Of a DNA stretch of 64,000 nt, positions 47,388 to 59,052 are shown piece by piece (within the stretch, counting starts at the first letter, position 1; every line of letters starts with the position of its first letter). The DNA comes from Datisca glomerata (taxonomy: Eukaryota > Streptophyta > Magnoliopsida > Cucurbitales > Datiscaceae). Position numbers and translations under genes: made by a program. The stretch spans positions 62,001 to 126,000 of the forward strand of contig QANY01008633.1 of the NCBI GenBank assembly GCA_003255025.1, read 5' to 3'. The notes beneath the pieces were generated by a model that was given only the letters and a program-made list of their open reading frames with translations, did not search any database and was not told the origin of the DNA.

Positions 47388-47668
47388 GGGTCAAATACAG
47401 TTTCACCCCTACAGTTTGGGGTAGCTTTTATTTTCAACTCTCCACTTTAAAAAGTAGCAGATAAGACATTATATTTACATTGTTGTTCCAAGTTTTCCCT
47501 TCTGTAGGTATTCTTATATCATAAACTAACGGACTGTCATATAAGTCTTACGTGACAAATTACACGACGCCACATCACTCTAATTTGTTACCCAATGGAT
47601 ACGTCAGCAATGATCTCTTTTTTACTTCTTCTTCCTTCTTCCCCCACTCCGCGACCACCATTGTTGCA
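47388..47668 (+). repeat. Left terminal inverted repeat of the Pack-MULE
   Basis: Aligns with the reverse complement of 48765-49060 over nearly its whole length with scattered differences and small gaps. Confidence 0.85.
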
Positions 47669-47939
47669 GAATCCCCTACCAATCATCTCTCTCTTACTCT
47701 CTTTTGAAGCTATTTTCTCACTGTCTCTATCTTGAAGCTATTTTCTTACTGTGTCTTTAATTGCTAGTTGCTCTCTCTCTCTTGAGGCCATTTTCTCACT
47801 ATTTTCTTTCACTGCAAGTTTCTCTCTATCTCCTCGTTCTCTTTCTAACGTCAAATTTCATTGAGAAGGTTCTCTTCTGGGTTTGGTTATTTATCTAGGT
47901 TTTCAATTTTGTAAAATACAAAGATGGATTTTTTTTTGC

Positions 47940-48142
47940 AGTGGGGAAGACAATAACAAGGAGTTTCATAGGTAGCGAAGGACACCCAAGAAATCCTTGA
48001 TTTCTTCAAAGAGAAAGAACTGTCTTCGATTATTAAAGTCATCAAGCTTGATTACATTAACAAATCATTTGAAAGGCTGGAGAAGAACGACATTCGATAC
48101 AGGTTCCTAGTTGATGTTGCCGGAAGCAAATTGGATGAGTGA
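47940..48142 (+). pseudogene. Captured last exon of a cinnamyl alcohol dehydrogenase (CAD/SAD-type) gene
   Basis: After an acceptor TTTTTTTTGCAG the frame reads [11 protein letters not shown], the strand following the NAD(P)-binding site in CAD. One frame shift later (from 47981) it reads [20 protein letters not shown], then [19 protein letters not shown] and [11 protein letters not shown], with TGA at 48140-48142. The EILDF-KEK, MDYIN-x-A-x-ERL-KNDVRYRFVVDV and C-terminal segments are diagnostic of plant CAD, the enzyme that reduces cinnamaldehydes to monolignols. Family residues R(Y)RF-VDV are intact; the usual MK after GS is replaced by the shifted bases. The retained intron border shows capture from genomic DNA, not from mRNA. 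The other CAD exons are absent. Confidence 0.85.
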
Positions 48143-48764
48143 AGAAATATAAAACAGAGAAAATACAGAAGAAATTTCTACTTCAGTTATATATTATGAA
48201 GAAAAATTGCATAAGGCCACACCATTTTCTGTTTGTTTGAGTGTTATGTTTCTATCCCTGTTTTTTATCTTAAAAGGACACTGAAGTGTTTATTAGAAGT
48301 TTTATTTAATATATTTTCATATGAAATTTTGTTTTGTTTTATTTATGTTTATGGTTTCAATGTGACGCGACTATGCTAAAATGTCGATTATGGTTGTTAT
48401 GGAATGGCAGTGAATGATTCGAAACATGGTGAAAATCTAAAATCTTCTTCTCTCTGCCTCTTCATCTTCTTCTTCTTTCTTTTTAATATTTACCAACATG
48501 GTTTACCCTAATAATTCGACCTAGAATTTGTGCCTCATATAAATTATCTGAAATGAAACAAAATAATAAGAATTTGTTTCGTGTAATGTATACACGCTAG
48601 CACAGGGGACTGTAAAAGACTAAAAGTTACAAATTTCGCAGTACTTTGAAATTTTGGATCTTTCTTTTCCCCCTAAAATTTGAAGGATCCATGCTAAATT
48701 AAACTTACCCCAACCCTAATTCACTCCTTATGTTGAAGACTCAGAGAGCTAAATGAAGGAGGTT

Positions 48765-49060
48765 ATGCAACAATGGTGGTCGTGGAGTGGGGAAGAAGGA
48801 AGAAGAAGAAGAAGGAAAAAAGGGATAATTGTTGACGTGTCCATTGGGTGACAAATTAAAGTGATGTGGCGTCGTTCAAATTGTCATGTATTGTCACATA
48901 AGACTTTTGTGACGATCTGTTAGTTTATGATATTAGAATATCTACGGAAGGATAAAAGTGGAACAATAATATAACTTTAAGGTCTTATCTGCTACTTTTT
49001 ATAATAGAGGGTTGAAATGAAAACTACGATAAACTGCATGGGAAAATTGTATTTTAATCT
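48765..49060 (-). repeat. Right terminal inverted repeat of the Pack-MULE
   Basis: Inverted partner of 47388-47668. The inner half contains GAAGAAGGAAGAAGAAGAAG, slightly expanded relative to the left copy. Confidence 0.85.
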
Positions 49061-49287
49061 ATTTTTATATATAAATTCATATCGAACCAAAGCGAACAGA
49101 AACAAAACTTAAGTTTTATATCATTATTTTCAATACTATCCTTTGGAAATGTTTAAATGATTTTATTTTTTATTATTAACACCGAGCCAAATAACCGAAT
49201 CGAATTGAATCAAAACTTTCAGTTCGGTTTGGTTTAATTCTTTTTCCACAAATTGTTCGGTTCGATTCAATTATATTGTGCCATTGA

Positions 49288-49640
49288 CACATTTGAAAGA
49301 AATAAGAGCAATTGCAAAATATTTTAGTTGTGTTACTGGTATGTTTAAAAGTCGAAGAACATCAACATCATCTTCGGCATCTAGTGGAGCAAATGAATTG
49401 AAAAATGATGTACCGTTGCTAGTAGATGAAAAATGATGTAACTAATGGCTCGTGATATACTAATTGTTTAAGTTTCAACGACGGTCGCATCAAAATCAGC
49501 TTTTAGTATTGATGGACGAGTATTATCTGACACAAGAATGAGTTTGTCCCCTTCAACCAACGAAGCACTTAGTTATTTAAAAGATTGAGATCTAGCCAGT
49601 AAGCGAATGCAAGAGTAAAAAATATAACAAAAACTACGAA
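49288..49640 (+). pseudogene. hAT transposase C-terminal dimerisation region relic
   Basis: The frame at 49291-49434 reads LKEIRAIAKYFSCVTGMFKS followed by a Ser-rich linker, and ends at a stop. After a shift, MARDIL, then TTVASKSAFSIDGRVLSDTR and MSLSPSTNEALSYLKD continue to about 49600. The pattern 'V-A-S-E-x-A-F-S-x-x-G-R-V-L-x-x-x-R-x-x-L-x-P-x-x-x-E-A-L-x-C-x-x-x-W' is the conserved hAT dimerisation motif; here the final Trp is a stop. Flanking GGCCC/CCGGCC-rich DNA at 46970-47085 and 49985-50150 may be the subterminal regions of the same element. Confidence 0.8.
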
Positions 49641-49979
49641 ATGAGATAGTTACAGTTGATAAATGGAGAGTGAAATATGAAAATTATAGTTCTCCTGAAG
49701 AGATCATCAATGGTATTTAGATTATTAATTATAAAATTTTTTATAGTTGAGAAATTACAAATGTTAGACAGGTAAGTATGTGTCGACCTAGTTGTGATAT
49801 ATTTAATTCGTAGTGATGCAAATATTTCTCAACATGTTTTAATGCAGATTAAATTTTCATTATTATTTATGTTTACTTTCATCAATATTTAGTTCATTTT
49901 CTAAATTATAAAAATGTCATGTATTGTTTTGAACAGAGAGAATAATAAAATAAACAACAATTTTCAATTAGCATCAATG

Positions 49980-50160
49980 AACTAAAACACCGACCCTTGG
50001 GCCTAGGCCCAACCCTGATCCCTAGGTCCAGACCAACAATCCTCCATAAGTCTGAGCCTGTGGATTGGACTTGGGCCTGCATTTTATTGATTAGACTGGG
50101 CCGGCCTGGTCCTTTGACTGGTCAACTACCCACCGTGCCGGGCCACAGCCATATATTTTC
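49980..50160. repeat. GGCC-rich subterminal region, probably of the hAT element
   Basis: GGGCCTAGGCCCAAC, GGGCCGGCCTGG and GTGCCGGGCC stand out in AT-rich surroundings and resemble the GCCCGGCC-rich ends of a common plant hAT group. No clean terminus was found. Confidence 0.4.
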
Positions 50161-51520
50161 GGAGCCTGACGACCTTGACTTAGAATATAGTAGAAATCGG
50201 TACACAGAAATGTGTGTTAAGAGTTTGGAGAAAAGAGATTTCTGCTGCTTGTTTTAGGTAAACTCTAGGCTATTCATAAAATCAAAGATGTTTTTTGAAA
50301 AATGACAACTTAAATTTAAATATTTAATATATTTTTAATAGAAAGTGATTTAAATGAAATGGTACACAAAACAAGCATATTTTAACTAAAACATTCCAAC
50401 ATCCCCAACCACAAATTAGTATATGCGTTGTACACAGGTAAGGTTTTCCAGGTAAAATTGCCCAAGCACACGAATAAGATTTTGGCGCCAAAACCTATTT
50501 GAAATGAAGCTAATAGCTTCACATACAAGACGTTTACAGAATGAGGCAGATGTAAACTTGAAAGCAAAGAGACCCAGAGGCAAAACCTTCATTGAAGGTC
50601 TTCGTTGAAGCTTCCATGAGTGAATAACTTGAAGCAAGATTATCTAAGATTATCCTCATTCAAACACTCCCTCTCATTAGTTTTTCTTTCATTTGTTTAA
50701 TACTATGATAGAATTCATGCTTGTCTGATTCAACACGCATGCAATACAAACGATGTTATTCAATTTTCAGATGTTAATTCTATCAATTGTCATTAGCCTA
50801 ATTTACATTCAAATCTCCATTACTTGATCATGTGAAGTGATTAAGAACCATTTTTAGGCAAGCCAGTCTGTGAAATTAGTTTCAGTTTAAATCCTTTCAT
50901 TATGTTTTCTGTTTTCAACGACACGGAGTCCCGCTACTCATCTTCTTTTGCTTTCTACACAAATAGATATATAATAGAAACTTAATACAAAAGTATTCTA
51001 CACCTTAAATAATCGTCAAATGTAACCATTTATACGAGCCCACTACATAGAAGCAAAACGTGAGCTTTGAATCCAATTATACCAATATGAAACCCATAAT
51101 TTCTCTCACCTCTCTCCTAAAATTTCTCCCACAACATAATCTTTTCTCTTCTCTCTCATAAAATACCTCAAAAAATTTATCCCTCTCTTCTCTCATAATT
51201 TCGGAAAATTTTTCTCCACTATCTGAAGATTTTCAAAATGTTTCCCTCACCTCTATGAAAATACTTCTAAAAAATCTAAAACATTTAGAAATCTCGTGTG
51301 TAGATATAAACACTATCGTATATAATAAATTTACATATTTATATATATCATTTATACTTATATTTGTGTATAATATACGTTGTATATTATAATGTTTATA
51401 CATATACTTGGATATATATAAATATATGTTGTAACGCATTTCACATATATATGATATATTAGATATAACATATGTGTATTTACGTTAGTTATGCGGGTGT
51501 ATACAATGTGTATGCGTTTA
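50161..51520. other. No gene recognised; AT-rich, with CT-rich tracts at 51100-51250
   Basis: A stretch at 50380-50640 is open in two minus-strand frames and has balanced composition, so it may be a gene relic, but I recognise no family in it. Confidence 0.4.
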
Positions 51521-51540
51521 TACATACATACATACATACA

Positions 51541-51570
<30 letters not shown>
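51521..51570. repeat. (TACA)n microsatellite, 12.5 units, perfect
   Basis: Fifty uninterrupted bases of TACA, followed by TATATA. Confidence 0.97.
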
Positions 51571-51577
<7 letters not shown>

Positions 51578-53874
51578 CAATAATAAATAATAATATAAAA
51601 AAATATACTAAAGCATGTATAAACTATAAATAAAATATATATGAAAAGTGCTATATATATTCTACAATAAAAAGGCTATAATAGCAGCCAAAAACGCTAT
51701 CATAAGGTTTCGATAGCGTTTCTGAAAATGCTACGTATACCGACGTTATTAAAAGTTCGCTACCTATGATAACATTTTTCAAACGCTATAAAAAGTCTAC
51801 GATAGCGTTAAACGCTATCAAACGCTTTTCATCGTGTTTAAAAAATGCTATAAAAACCTTTTATAACGTTTTATAAATGTTGTAGTAGGTCTTTTACAGC
51901 GTTTTATAAATGCTATCATAGGTCTTTCATAGCCTTTTCTGAATGCTTTTGTAGGTCTTTCATAGCATTTTTTATTACATATTATCTTTTTTTATTACTT
52001 ATACTTACAATTGTTCAAACATAAAAAATAAATAACTTTTCAGAAAATATCACGGAATAAAAAAATCATATATCATTTTATTTAATTTGTCAAAATTGTT
52101 ACATATTAATTGTCTGCTAGAATAACATCTTAAATGATAATTACATATTGATTTTTACATAGAGCAAGAAAAAATAATTTATCCAAAAAAACTAAAATCT
52201 AGTATAAATTCACATTAGGTACTGAAGGTGGAGGTACCCTAGGAGATCCACTTGGTGAGGAGGTGGTGGCGCAGGTAACTACCTTGGTGATGTTTTAGGA
52301 CAAGATCGAAGCATTGTACTAAAGCATAGATGATCCATTCAGATGGAGGAGTAAGCCTTCTATTTTAAATAGTACAATCTAAATAATCAACAACTAAGAA
52401 ATGACTTATTAGATAAGGAAGTTGAGAATTAGTAACAGACTTATAATATTCCATGATATTGTATAGTCGTTGGTGGAGAGTAACCAACTTCTGATACTTA
52501 ACTGCAAACCAAGTTTATTATTTTCTGTCTCAAAATGCCATATTTAACAAGCAGCAAAATTTATCGAAACAATGTCTTATAAGACCATAACAAAGCTTAA
52601 GTGACAGAGAAGGTTCATAGCAACACAAAACCTTTCAAATCCATCTATTCCCCGACCCCCAAAAAGAAGAAAAAGAAAATAGATTAAATATGACTTTGTA
52701 TGGAAGTATAGGGTTTACATTGAAAAATACATACCATGTAATAGGATACTCATAACCGTTAGGATATTTGATACTAAATCCACTACCAAAGTTTGGAGTT
52801 AAGAATGTAGCTCACTCCTTGTGCATTAGTTGATGGAAAAATGGTCCAGATCAAACATAATTCCAAATCATATAAGCTCTTTAAGAAAGTACCTCTTCCA
52901 ATTCAACATTAATAACCTCAGCATAGTAACAAATTAATTTAATTTTTTTACTGAAATCCAAGAAAGTAGACACTAACTTTTCTAATATCGGTAAAGTAAA
53001 AAAGGCAATAACTAATAAGGTATTATATTGAATATGTTTGTCTTATTCTAAAAGGATAAACATATATGCTTTCAAGTTTCCAATATCACAACAATTTAAC
53101 AATATAATTTCGTTGAAATGCAAAAAATAGATATATGATTTACAGATTTGAGGCCCAAAGGATTTTAATGAATGAGTTAGCTGGTACATGGTCGATAATT
53201 GTCTGGAGGTCTGCATTACATAGTAACTAAACTAGAAAAAATATTTCTCAAAAACCAAAAATCTAGAAATGAGAAGCAAATAAAATAAGAGAGCCACAAA
53301 ATTTGCTATATTAACCAACAAAAAATAAGATAACCTTCTTCTCTTTCAATATAAATGCACAAGTTGACTAAATAAACCTCAGGAGCAAGCTCTTTCTTAA
53401 AAGAACAACCCAATTATGCTAAATAAACCTTTAAGTATCACAAAATATCATTCGTGCAATGTCAGAAGTCCATCAATTTCAACATCCACAGTGGAACACT
53501 AATGGGTGAAGAGCTAAAGAAAAATCTCAATTTCATTTATATTTTAGCCAAATGCACATGCAACCAACGATTATTCACTAAAACAACAAAACAGTGAGGA
53601 AAATAGGATATAAATAACTTACATAATGCTTTCCGTAGATAATTTTACAGTCAATAAGTTATCAAACAAACAAAAAATTAGAACTGAACTACATGTCCTA
53701 GTAGTAATGCCTTGATAGTAAGTTCTAGTATTAGAGAGAAAATAAAAGCAAAGTGTGAATGCTTCAACAAATTCAAAAACGAGAAATATATAAAACCAAT
53801 AATCAGAAAAACCACGAGACCTTCGAGAGAGAACTGGGATACAGAGGAAAACAATGAGCAAGCTTAGGAAAAAT

Positions 53875-53970
53875 GGAGCGACACTAAGTCTTCAGCTTGC
53901 CATAAAAAGGAGCAACACTAAGCCTTCAGCCTGCCATAAAAAGGAGCAACACTAAGCCTTCAGCCTACCC
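53875..53970. repeat. 34-base tandem repeat, about 2.8 units
   Basis: Units start GGAGC(G/A)ACACTAAG at 53875, 53909 and 53943 and contain CTTCAGC(T/C)TGCCATAAAAA. Copies two and three are nearly identical. Confidence 0.9.
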
Positions 53971-54012
53971 TATTGGAAGGATGAAGGGAAGAATAAAATA
54001 ACCAGGCAATTT

Positions 54013-54059
<47 letters not shown>
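54013..54059. repeat. Compound (TG)n(AG)n microsatellite
   Basis: About nine TG units followed by about fourteen AG units without interruption. Confidence 0.97.
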
Positions 54060-54062
<3 letters not shown>

Positions 54063-56219
54063 ACAAACAAATAGAGATATAACCATACATCAAAGATCAA
54101 AAGCAGTAAAGCACCTTAAGTCTTAGAGAAAAGACCAAAAAAAATTTACACACAATCAGACTTGAATTAGAGATTAAAACACATCTCTAAAGCAAAAAAA
54201 CTCTTCCTCTTCATTTAGGATGCATCAACTAAATGAAGAGCATTTATTTATAATGCATAGGGATAACATAGTCCAACCAAGAATTCTAAGACTTTTATCT
54301 ATAGCTAATATCAAAAGGTCAGAATATAAGAACTGGGTCTATATTTTATTTTTCCTTTTTTTATAGTTCTAAAACTTCCAAAAGAAGTAGGGGCACCTGT
54401 GCAAGTTGTGGCTGGAGTAGTGTCACGTTGTTTCTTTGAGAAATTGCATTCCTTGGTAATCAACCTGCCGTTACACAGTAAAACAGATTAATTAGTAACA
54501 TCCAACTGAATAACAAAGATTATTCAACAAAGTAGCCATAATTAGAAATTAAAACAATAACAAACCAGTTGGCTAAAGTCTAGCTTCATAACCTGTACCA
54601 AGCAAATTAAGAGAAACTGTTGTGTAAGATCCAAACACCTGCAAGATTGAAATTGAAGAAAAAAGTAAATATCATATTTCCTTTCTTCTCATAATTTCCA
54701 AGATTGAAACACAACGAGCAAGAACAACACTAGTATGAAAGGTCTTAACCTACTTATATACATTTTGAGCATCCAAGGAATGACAATCAACATACCAAAT
54801 TACCAACTGATAATGAAATAATTAGATTTTTTCAGTCATTTATTAACTCTCAAATTCTCAATAACAATGGTCATTTTTTATTCAGATCATCATGTTTGAT
54901 GCAAAGAGATAAATTTCTCAATAGCAAAGAAATTTAACTATAAGTAAAGAAATGTAACTAAATAGGTAAAGTTCTTTTTTGGCTAATTGCAAGAAGAAGA
55001 ACTCGTAAAAACTAGATCAGTAGCAAAATAAGACAATGAGCAAAAGAAAGTTTTCATAACTTACAACAAATACCGAGCAGCAAGAACGCAGAAGACAAAA
55101 AATGAGGTGGATGAAAATGGACCATTAAAAATAGTACAAGCCTCTTTTTTGCACCTATTTAGAGAAAATCAGATGCAAAAGAATAAAAAGCACACAACTT
55201 TAGGTCCAAAATACTATCCAGTATATCTGCCTCCCAATTCTTTTATCTCCCAAAATTATTGTTTCAATGCTGCAATGAGAATAGTAATGATGTGTGAGAC
55301 TTTAATCCCAAGATATTTAAGAAGATTCTAGCATGAATAAGGTTCAACTTCAATGTATTTGTTTCTAATATAACAAAAGGACTCATTTCAAGGTTACTCA
55401 AACACAATGATAGGACTACAACAGATGAGAAACTTAATTAATTTTGTAAACTTAAAAACTTCCCTTTATGAATAGTTGTATTGTAATTTTGTAAATTAAA
55501 TTGAGTATTACAAATCACTTCAAAACTATGTCCAAATTTATCCAGACAAGAAAAAGGAAAGGAAAGTGTAAGAATAAATATTAATCCCCCTAAAGGTCAG
55601 GTTCCGTCAGGTCTTATATTATCCACCCTAAGCTCTTAGATTTTCATAAAGAGCCTTTCTTGGCATTCTGTGGTTCATAAAGAGCCTTTGTAAAAATAGA
55701 ATCATTAACACAAGCACAAGATAGCAATTTCACATGCCAAATGAGTTTGTACCCTCATTGTTTGGGTGTTTTATTTGGATCTTCTGGAAAAGCAACCATT
55801 TTTATGCAAAAAACTTATAGTGAAACCCTCAACTCATATAAAACTTACAAAAATAACAAAAATCACACAAAACTCACAAAAATAGACATGAAATTCATAT
55901 TAAATCGCACCCCGCAAGAAAAATCCTTACCACAAGTTTTGAACTCGGTCATTTACAGGGAATGCAATAGAAATCGAAGTAGGAGAGAGCTGCCAGAGAG
56001 AGGTGAGAGAGAGAGAATGCTGCGATTGCAAAGAACCCAAACAAGAAATTGGAAGTTTTTATTTCAAAACTTACAGCATGCCCAGAAATTGGGAACATTT
56101 CCATTTTAAAAATTACTGTATGCCTAAATTCGAAAACACAAACCCTAATCGACTCGGATAAAACTCAAAAATCCAGACAAAATTTTGATAATGAAACCCT
56201 TACCTCTGGTTCTGAGCTG

Positions 56220-56470
56220 CAAAATGTAAGTAGGAGAGAGCTGTGAAATAGAGATGAGATAGTGAGAGCTATGAGGGAGGGCTTGCTGCCGTGAGAGAAA
56301 CCTTCGACGAAGCTGAAAGAGAGATGCGAGAGAGCTTCACGAGAGAGAGCTGAGAGATAGAGAGATAGTTGAGAGAGAGAGATTCTCGAAAGCTCTTTGG
56401 TGAGCTTCGAGATAGAGGGAGAAGAGAGAGTTGTGAGATAGAGCTAAGAGCTACTGTGAAAGAGAGAGGC
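56220..56470. repeat. GA-rich low-complexity tract
   Basis: Dense GAGAGAG and GAGAGCT motifs over about 250 bases near the right end of the candidate CACTA-like element. Confidence 0.8.
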
Positions 56471-57059
56471 CCGGGCTAAGAATTTTTCATTTGGTAATGA
56501 GAGATGCGCGGCTTCATGAAATTTTCATTTCACGGTTTTAGTTTTCCATCGCGTTTTACTCCAAAACGCGGTAGTTGTGTGCTATTACAGCACGTAATTG
56601 TTATAGTGATTAACAACATAAATATGGGTGTGTGTGTGTATATATATGAATAAAAATAATATATATGAATGATATACTAAAGTATCTAGTATATATATAA
56701 ACGATATATAAATATGTATGATATATACAGCAATATAAATATATAAATACCATTGTAGCTTGTTGAAACATTTTTGAAAATTTCAAAAATTTTCCTTTAC
56801 ACTGTTTCAATTTTTAAAAATATTTTCTCTCTCCTATTTCTTAAAATTTTAAATTTCAAAACTCTTCTCTCTCCTTACAAATATCTCTCTCCTTCTCTGT
56901 TCAAAAAATTGAATGGGAAAGTTTAACACTTATCATAGAAGTATCTACCGAATTTATGCAGAGAGGGAGAAAGATAAAAAGACACTTATTAAAACTATAA
57001 AAGAAAGGGTAAACTAGTATGTATGCATGTGTCAAAACTGCATCGTTTTGATGCAATAC

Positions 57060-57240
57060 AATGGCTAAGTGCGACGGTGGAAGGGAACTGTCGTTGTAGG
57101 TAAATAATTAATGTCTTTTGTTATAACTGTCATAGAATTATCTGCCGAATAAAAAAAATATTCAAGATAATGATACTATTGCGACGGTTGGGCCAACCGT
57201 CACAATATAACCGTCTTGATATATTAGTTTTCTTGTAGTG
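57060..57240 (+). mobile_element. CACTA right-terminal fragment, same family as 39309-41657
   Basis: GCGACGGTTGGGCCAACCGTC at 57181-57201 and further AACCGTC motifs precede the terminus TTTTCTTGTAGTG ending at 57240. The GCGACGGTT motif is the one used by the complete element at 39.3-41.7 kb. No left terminus was found upstream. A pair of related segments (TCATAGAAGTATCTACCGAAT at about 56936, TCATAGAATTATCTGCCGAAT at about 57130) lies in front. Confidence 0.65.
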
Positions 57241-57335
57241 TAAGTTAAGAAATAAAAAAAATTATTACTCAATTTTTCTTTCATTATTTGTTCCTCTCAT
57301 TTCATTCTAATTTCCTTTAATCTATTAAGCTTTAG

Positions 57336-57410
57336 CAAACGCACCCTTAAACTGAAAGCTCAAACGCACCCTTAAACTGAAAGCTCAAACGCACCCTTAA
57401 ACTGAAAGCT
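57336..57410. repeat. Three perfect copies of a 25-base unit
   Basis: CAAACGCACCCTTAAACTG plus six more bases repeats at 57336, 57361 and 57386 with no visible difference apart from the base before the first copy. Perfect identity suggests recent slippage. Confidence 0.95.
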
Positions 57411-58044
57411 CAAACGATAGGGTATTAGAATGTCTATTATGTCCGAGTCTATTTTTTCAAAGTCTAATCAGTCACTTAAGCTCAAATAGACTAACAACTT
57501 CTGTTAACAGTTAAAAACACCTTTTAAATTACAAGCTCAACATCTCTTTTATTAATCTTAAAATGGGCTTGATTTCAAGCAGAGTCATTTAAATAAAATC
57601 AACTAGGCCGAGAGTGTTTTATTTTTTATAAGCCATACTTGAATTGAGCCGAAGAAGCAGAAAAATTTAAAGACAATCGTGCTTAGAGCTTGAACATGTT
57701 GTATACTGCGTGGACTAGTCAACAATTATTTTGTCAAATATATTTAAGTACCAAATATATTTAAGAAGTGGTTAACATACTCAAATTAAAAAGTTAGGAT
57801 ATTTAAAAATCTGTATAACATTGTAGGTATACATATAAATGATTTTTTCGGTATGGAGAATCCTTACGAACGAATAATAAAGATAATAATTTAGAGAAAA
57901 AGTGAGAGAATGAAGACGTCATGATTTACGTCGAAACCCTTTAAAGTGAAGAAAAATCACGGGAATGCTATTGATATTCACTTGTGTAAATGATTTTACA
58001 TAGTTGATGATGAGAGAAGAGGGAAAAGATAATACACTTAGTAA

Positions 58045-59052
58045 ATGTTTGCTTGGGTTGCCTATCCTTTTCTCCCTCCTCTTTCCGTGAGCCCTTTGGT
58101 CGGCCCTCCTTGTCCACGTGACAGTGGATATTTTTTACCTGTTCATTGGCTCTCATTACACTCAACCAAATTTTATTCGTTGAGGTGTAATGATTTGTCC
58201 TTTCTTATTCTGACGTTACTGTCCTCTTCTGTTCTCACGTGCTTCTTGGAGTTATGCTACGCATTTTTTCAGATAACTTTTACGACTGTTTGCTGTCAAT
58301 GGTGGTTTTACATTTTCTTTTGTTGTTATGTTCTCATGTTTCTGTTTATAAATATTTTGCGTTTGTCGAATAACTTTTTTTCCAGCTCACTATCGATGAT
58401 GATTAATTTTCCTTCATTTGATGTAATGTCTTTCTGTTCTTTGTACTACGAGCTTATTGACAGATTTTTCCCCGTTTTCATCTCTATGGGCTGATTGGCG
58501 AGGTTTTCTCATTTTCTTCAATACGGGCTCATTGAAAGAGTTTCTCTCATTTTTGAGTTTCATAATTTCATCACAAGAATTTGAGTTTAATGCCCCAGTT
58601 CATTGGTAGAAATTTTCCCGTTTTCCTTGCTACGGACCCATTGACAGAGTTTCTCTCATTTCCTTGTTTATATTGTTTTCATTTTCTCGCTTTATATTTT
58701 TTCTTTATATTTCTGCTTCGATCAATGAGAATAACTTTGTTTGTGCAATTTTTCTTCTATTGGACTCCCTTTTGTTATACTTCATTCTTTCTTCAAAGAC
58801 TTTAGCAAAATTTTGGAGATCAAAATCTGTTCCCGTACCAACTTCAAGCTTTCAATGAAATTCGTTCTCAAACACTTAGGAAAATTTTGGCTCTCAATTC
58901 TCTTGAGAATAACTGTTTTTTGTAGTAGAATCTGTTGTCAATCACTTCTAATTCAATTTTCTCTTGTAACAGAATCTGCTTCCGTGGCTTCAATCGTTGT
59001 TAGTGAACAAATATCTTTCCGGTTGTAAAATTTGTTCATAAGGATACGACTT
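58045..59052. repeat. T/C-rich tract with scattered CATTGACAGAGTTTCTC-type repeats
   Basis: The phrase (C/T)CATTGA(C/A)AGAGTTTCTC recurs at about 58530, 58629, 59738 and 59780 and in weaker form near 58450. Long shadow ORFs here are Phe- and Leu-rich, reflect the T-rich base composition and are not called as genes. Confidence 0.6.

Larger units (their letters stand above)
47388..49060. mobile_element. Pack-MULE-like element with TIRs of about 280 bases, carrying a CAD gene fragment
   Basis: 47388-47668 and 48765-49060 are inverted copies of each other, with common text in the same order: AAAAAGTAGCAGATAAGAC, ATATCATAAACTAAC, CGACGCCACATCACT, AATTTGT(T/C)ACCCAATGGA and CGACCACCATTGTTGCA. Long TIRs and the 1.67 kb size fit a Mutator-like element. 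No transposase is present; the interior holds the cinnamyl alcohol dehydrogenase exon at about 47940-48142. A 9-base target duplication was not clear (TACTTTTTA on the left against ATTTTTATA on the right). The element interrupts AACCGAA-rich hAT-like DNA that continues on both sides (47211-47387 and 49061-49283). Confidence 0.82.
51660..56608. mobile_element. Candidate CACTA-like element, 4.95 kb (AACGCTAT subterminal family)
   Basis: The left end TTCTACAATAAAAA resembles CACTACAATAAAA, and the right end TTATAGTG at 56601-56608 is the reverse complement of CACTATAA. At the left, 51680-51970 carries about ten AACGCTAT/ATAGCGTTT motifs in both orientations; at the right, CGCGTTTTACTCCAAAACGCG forms a related palindrome (about 56551-56571). 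The interior lacks recognisable transposase. Flanking triplets do not match clearly, so the pairing of these two ends is an inference. Confidence 0.35.

Noticed and set aside
50380..50640. Retroelement integrase or other coding relic on the minus strand
   Set aside because: Two frames are open and the composition is coding-like, but no catalytic or structural motif could be matched.
58045..59028. Several long plus-strand ORFs (149, 74, 64 and 95 codons)
   Set aside because: Phe-, Leu- and Ser-rich products from a T-rich repeat tract, overlapping each other in different frames; no conserved motif and no splice structure.
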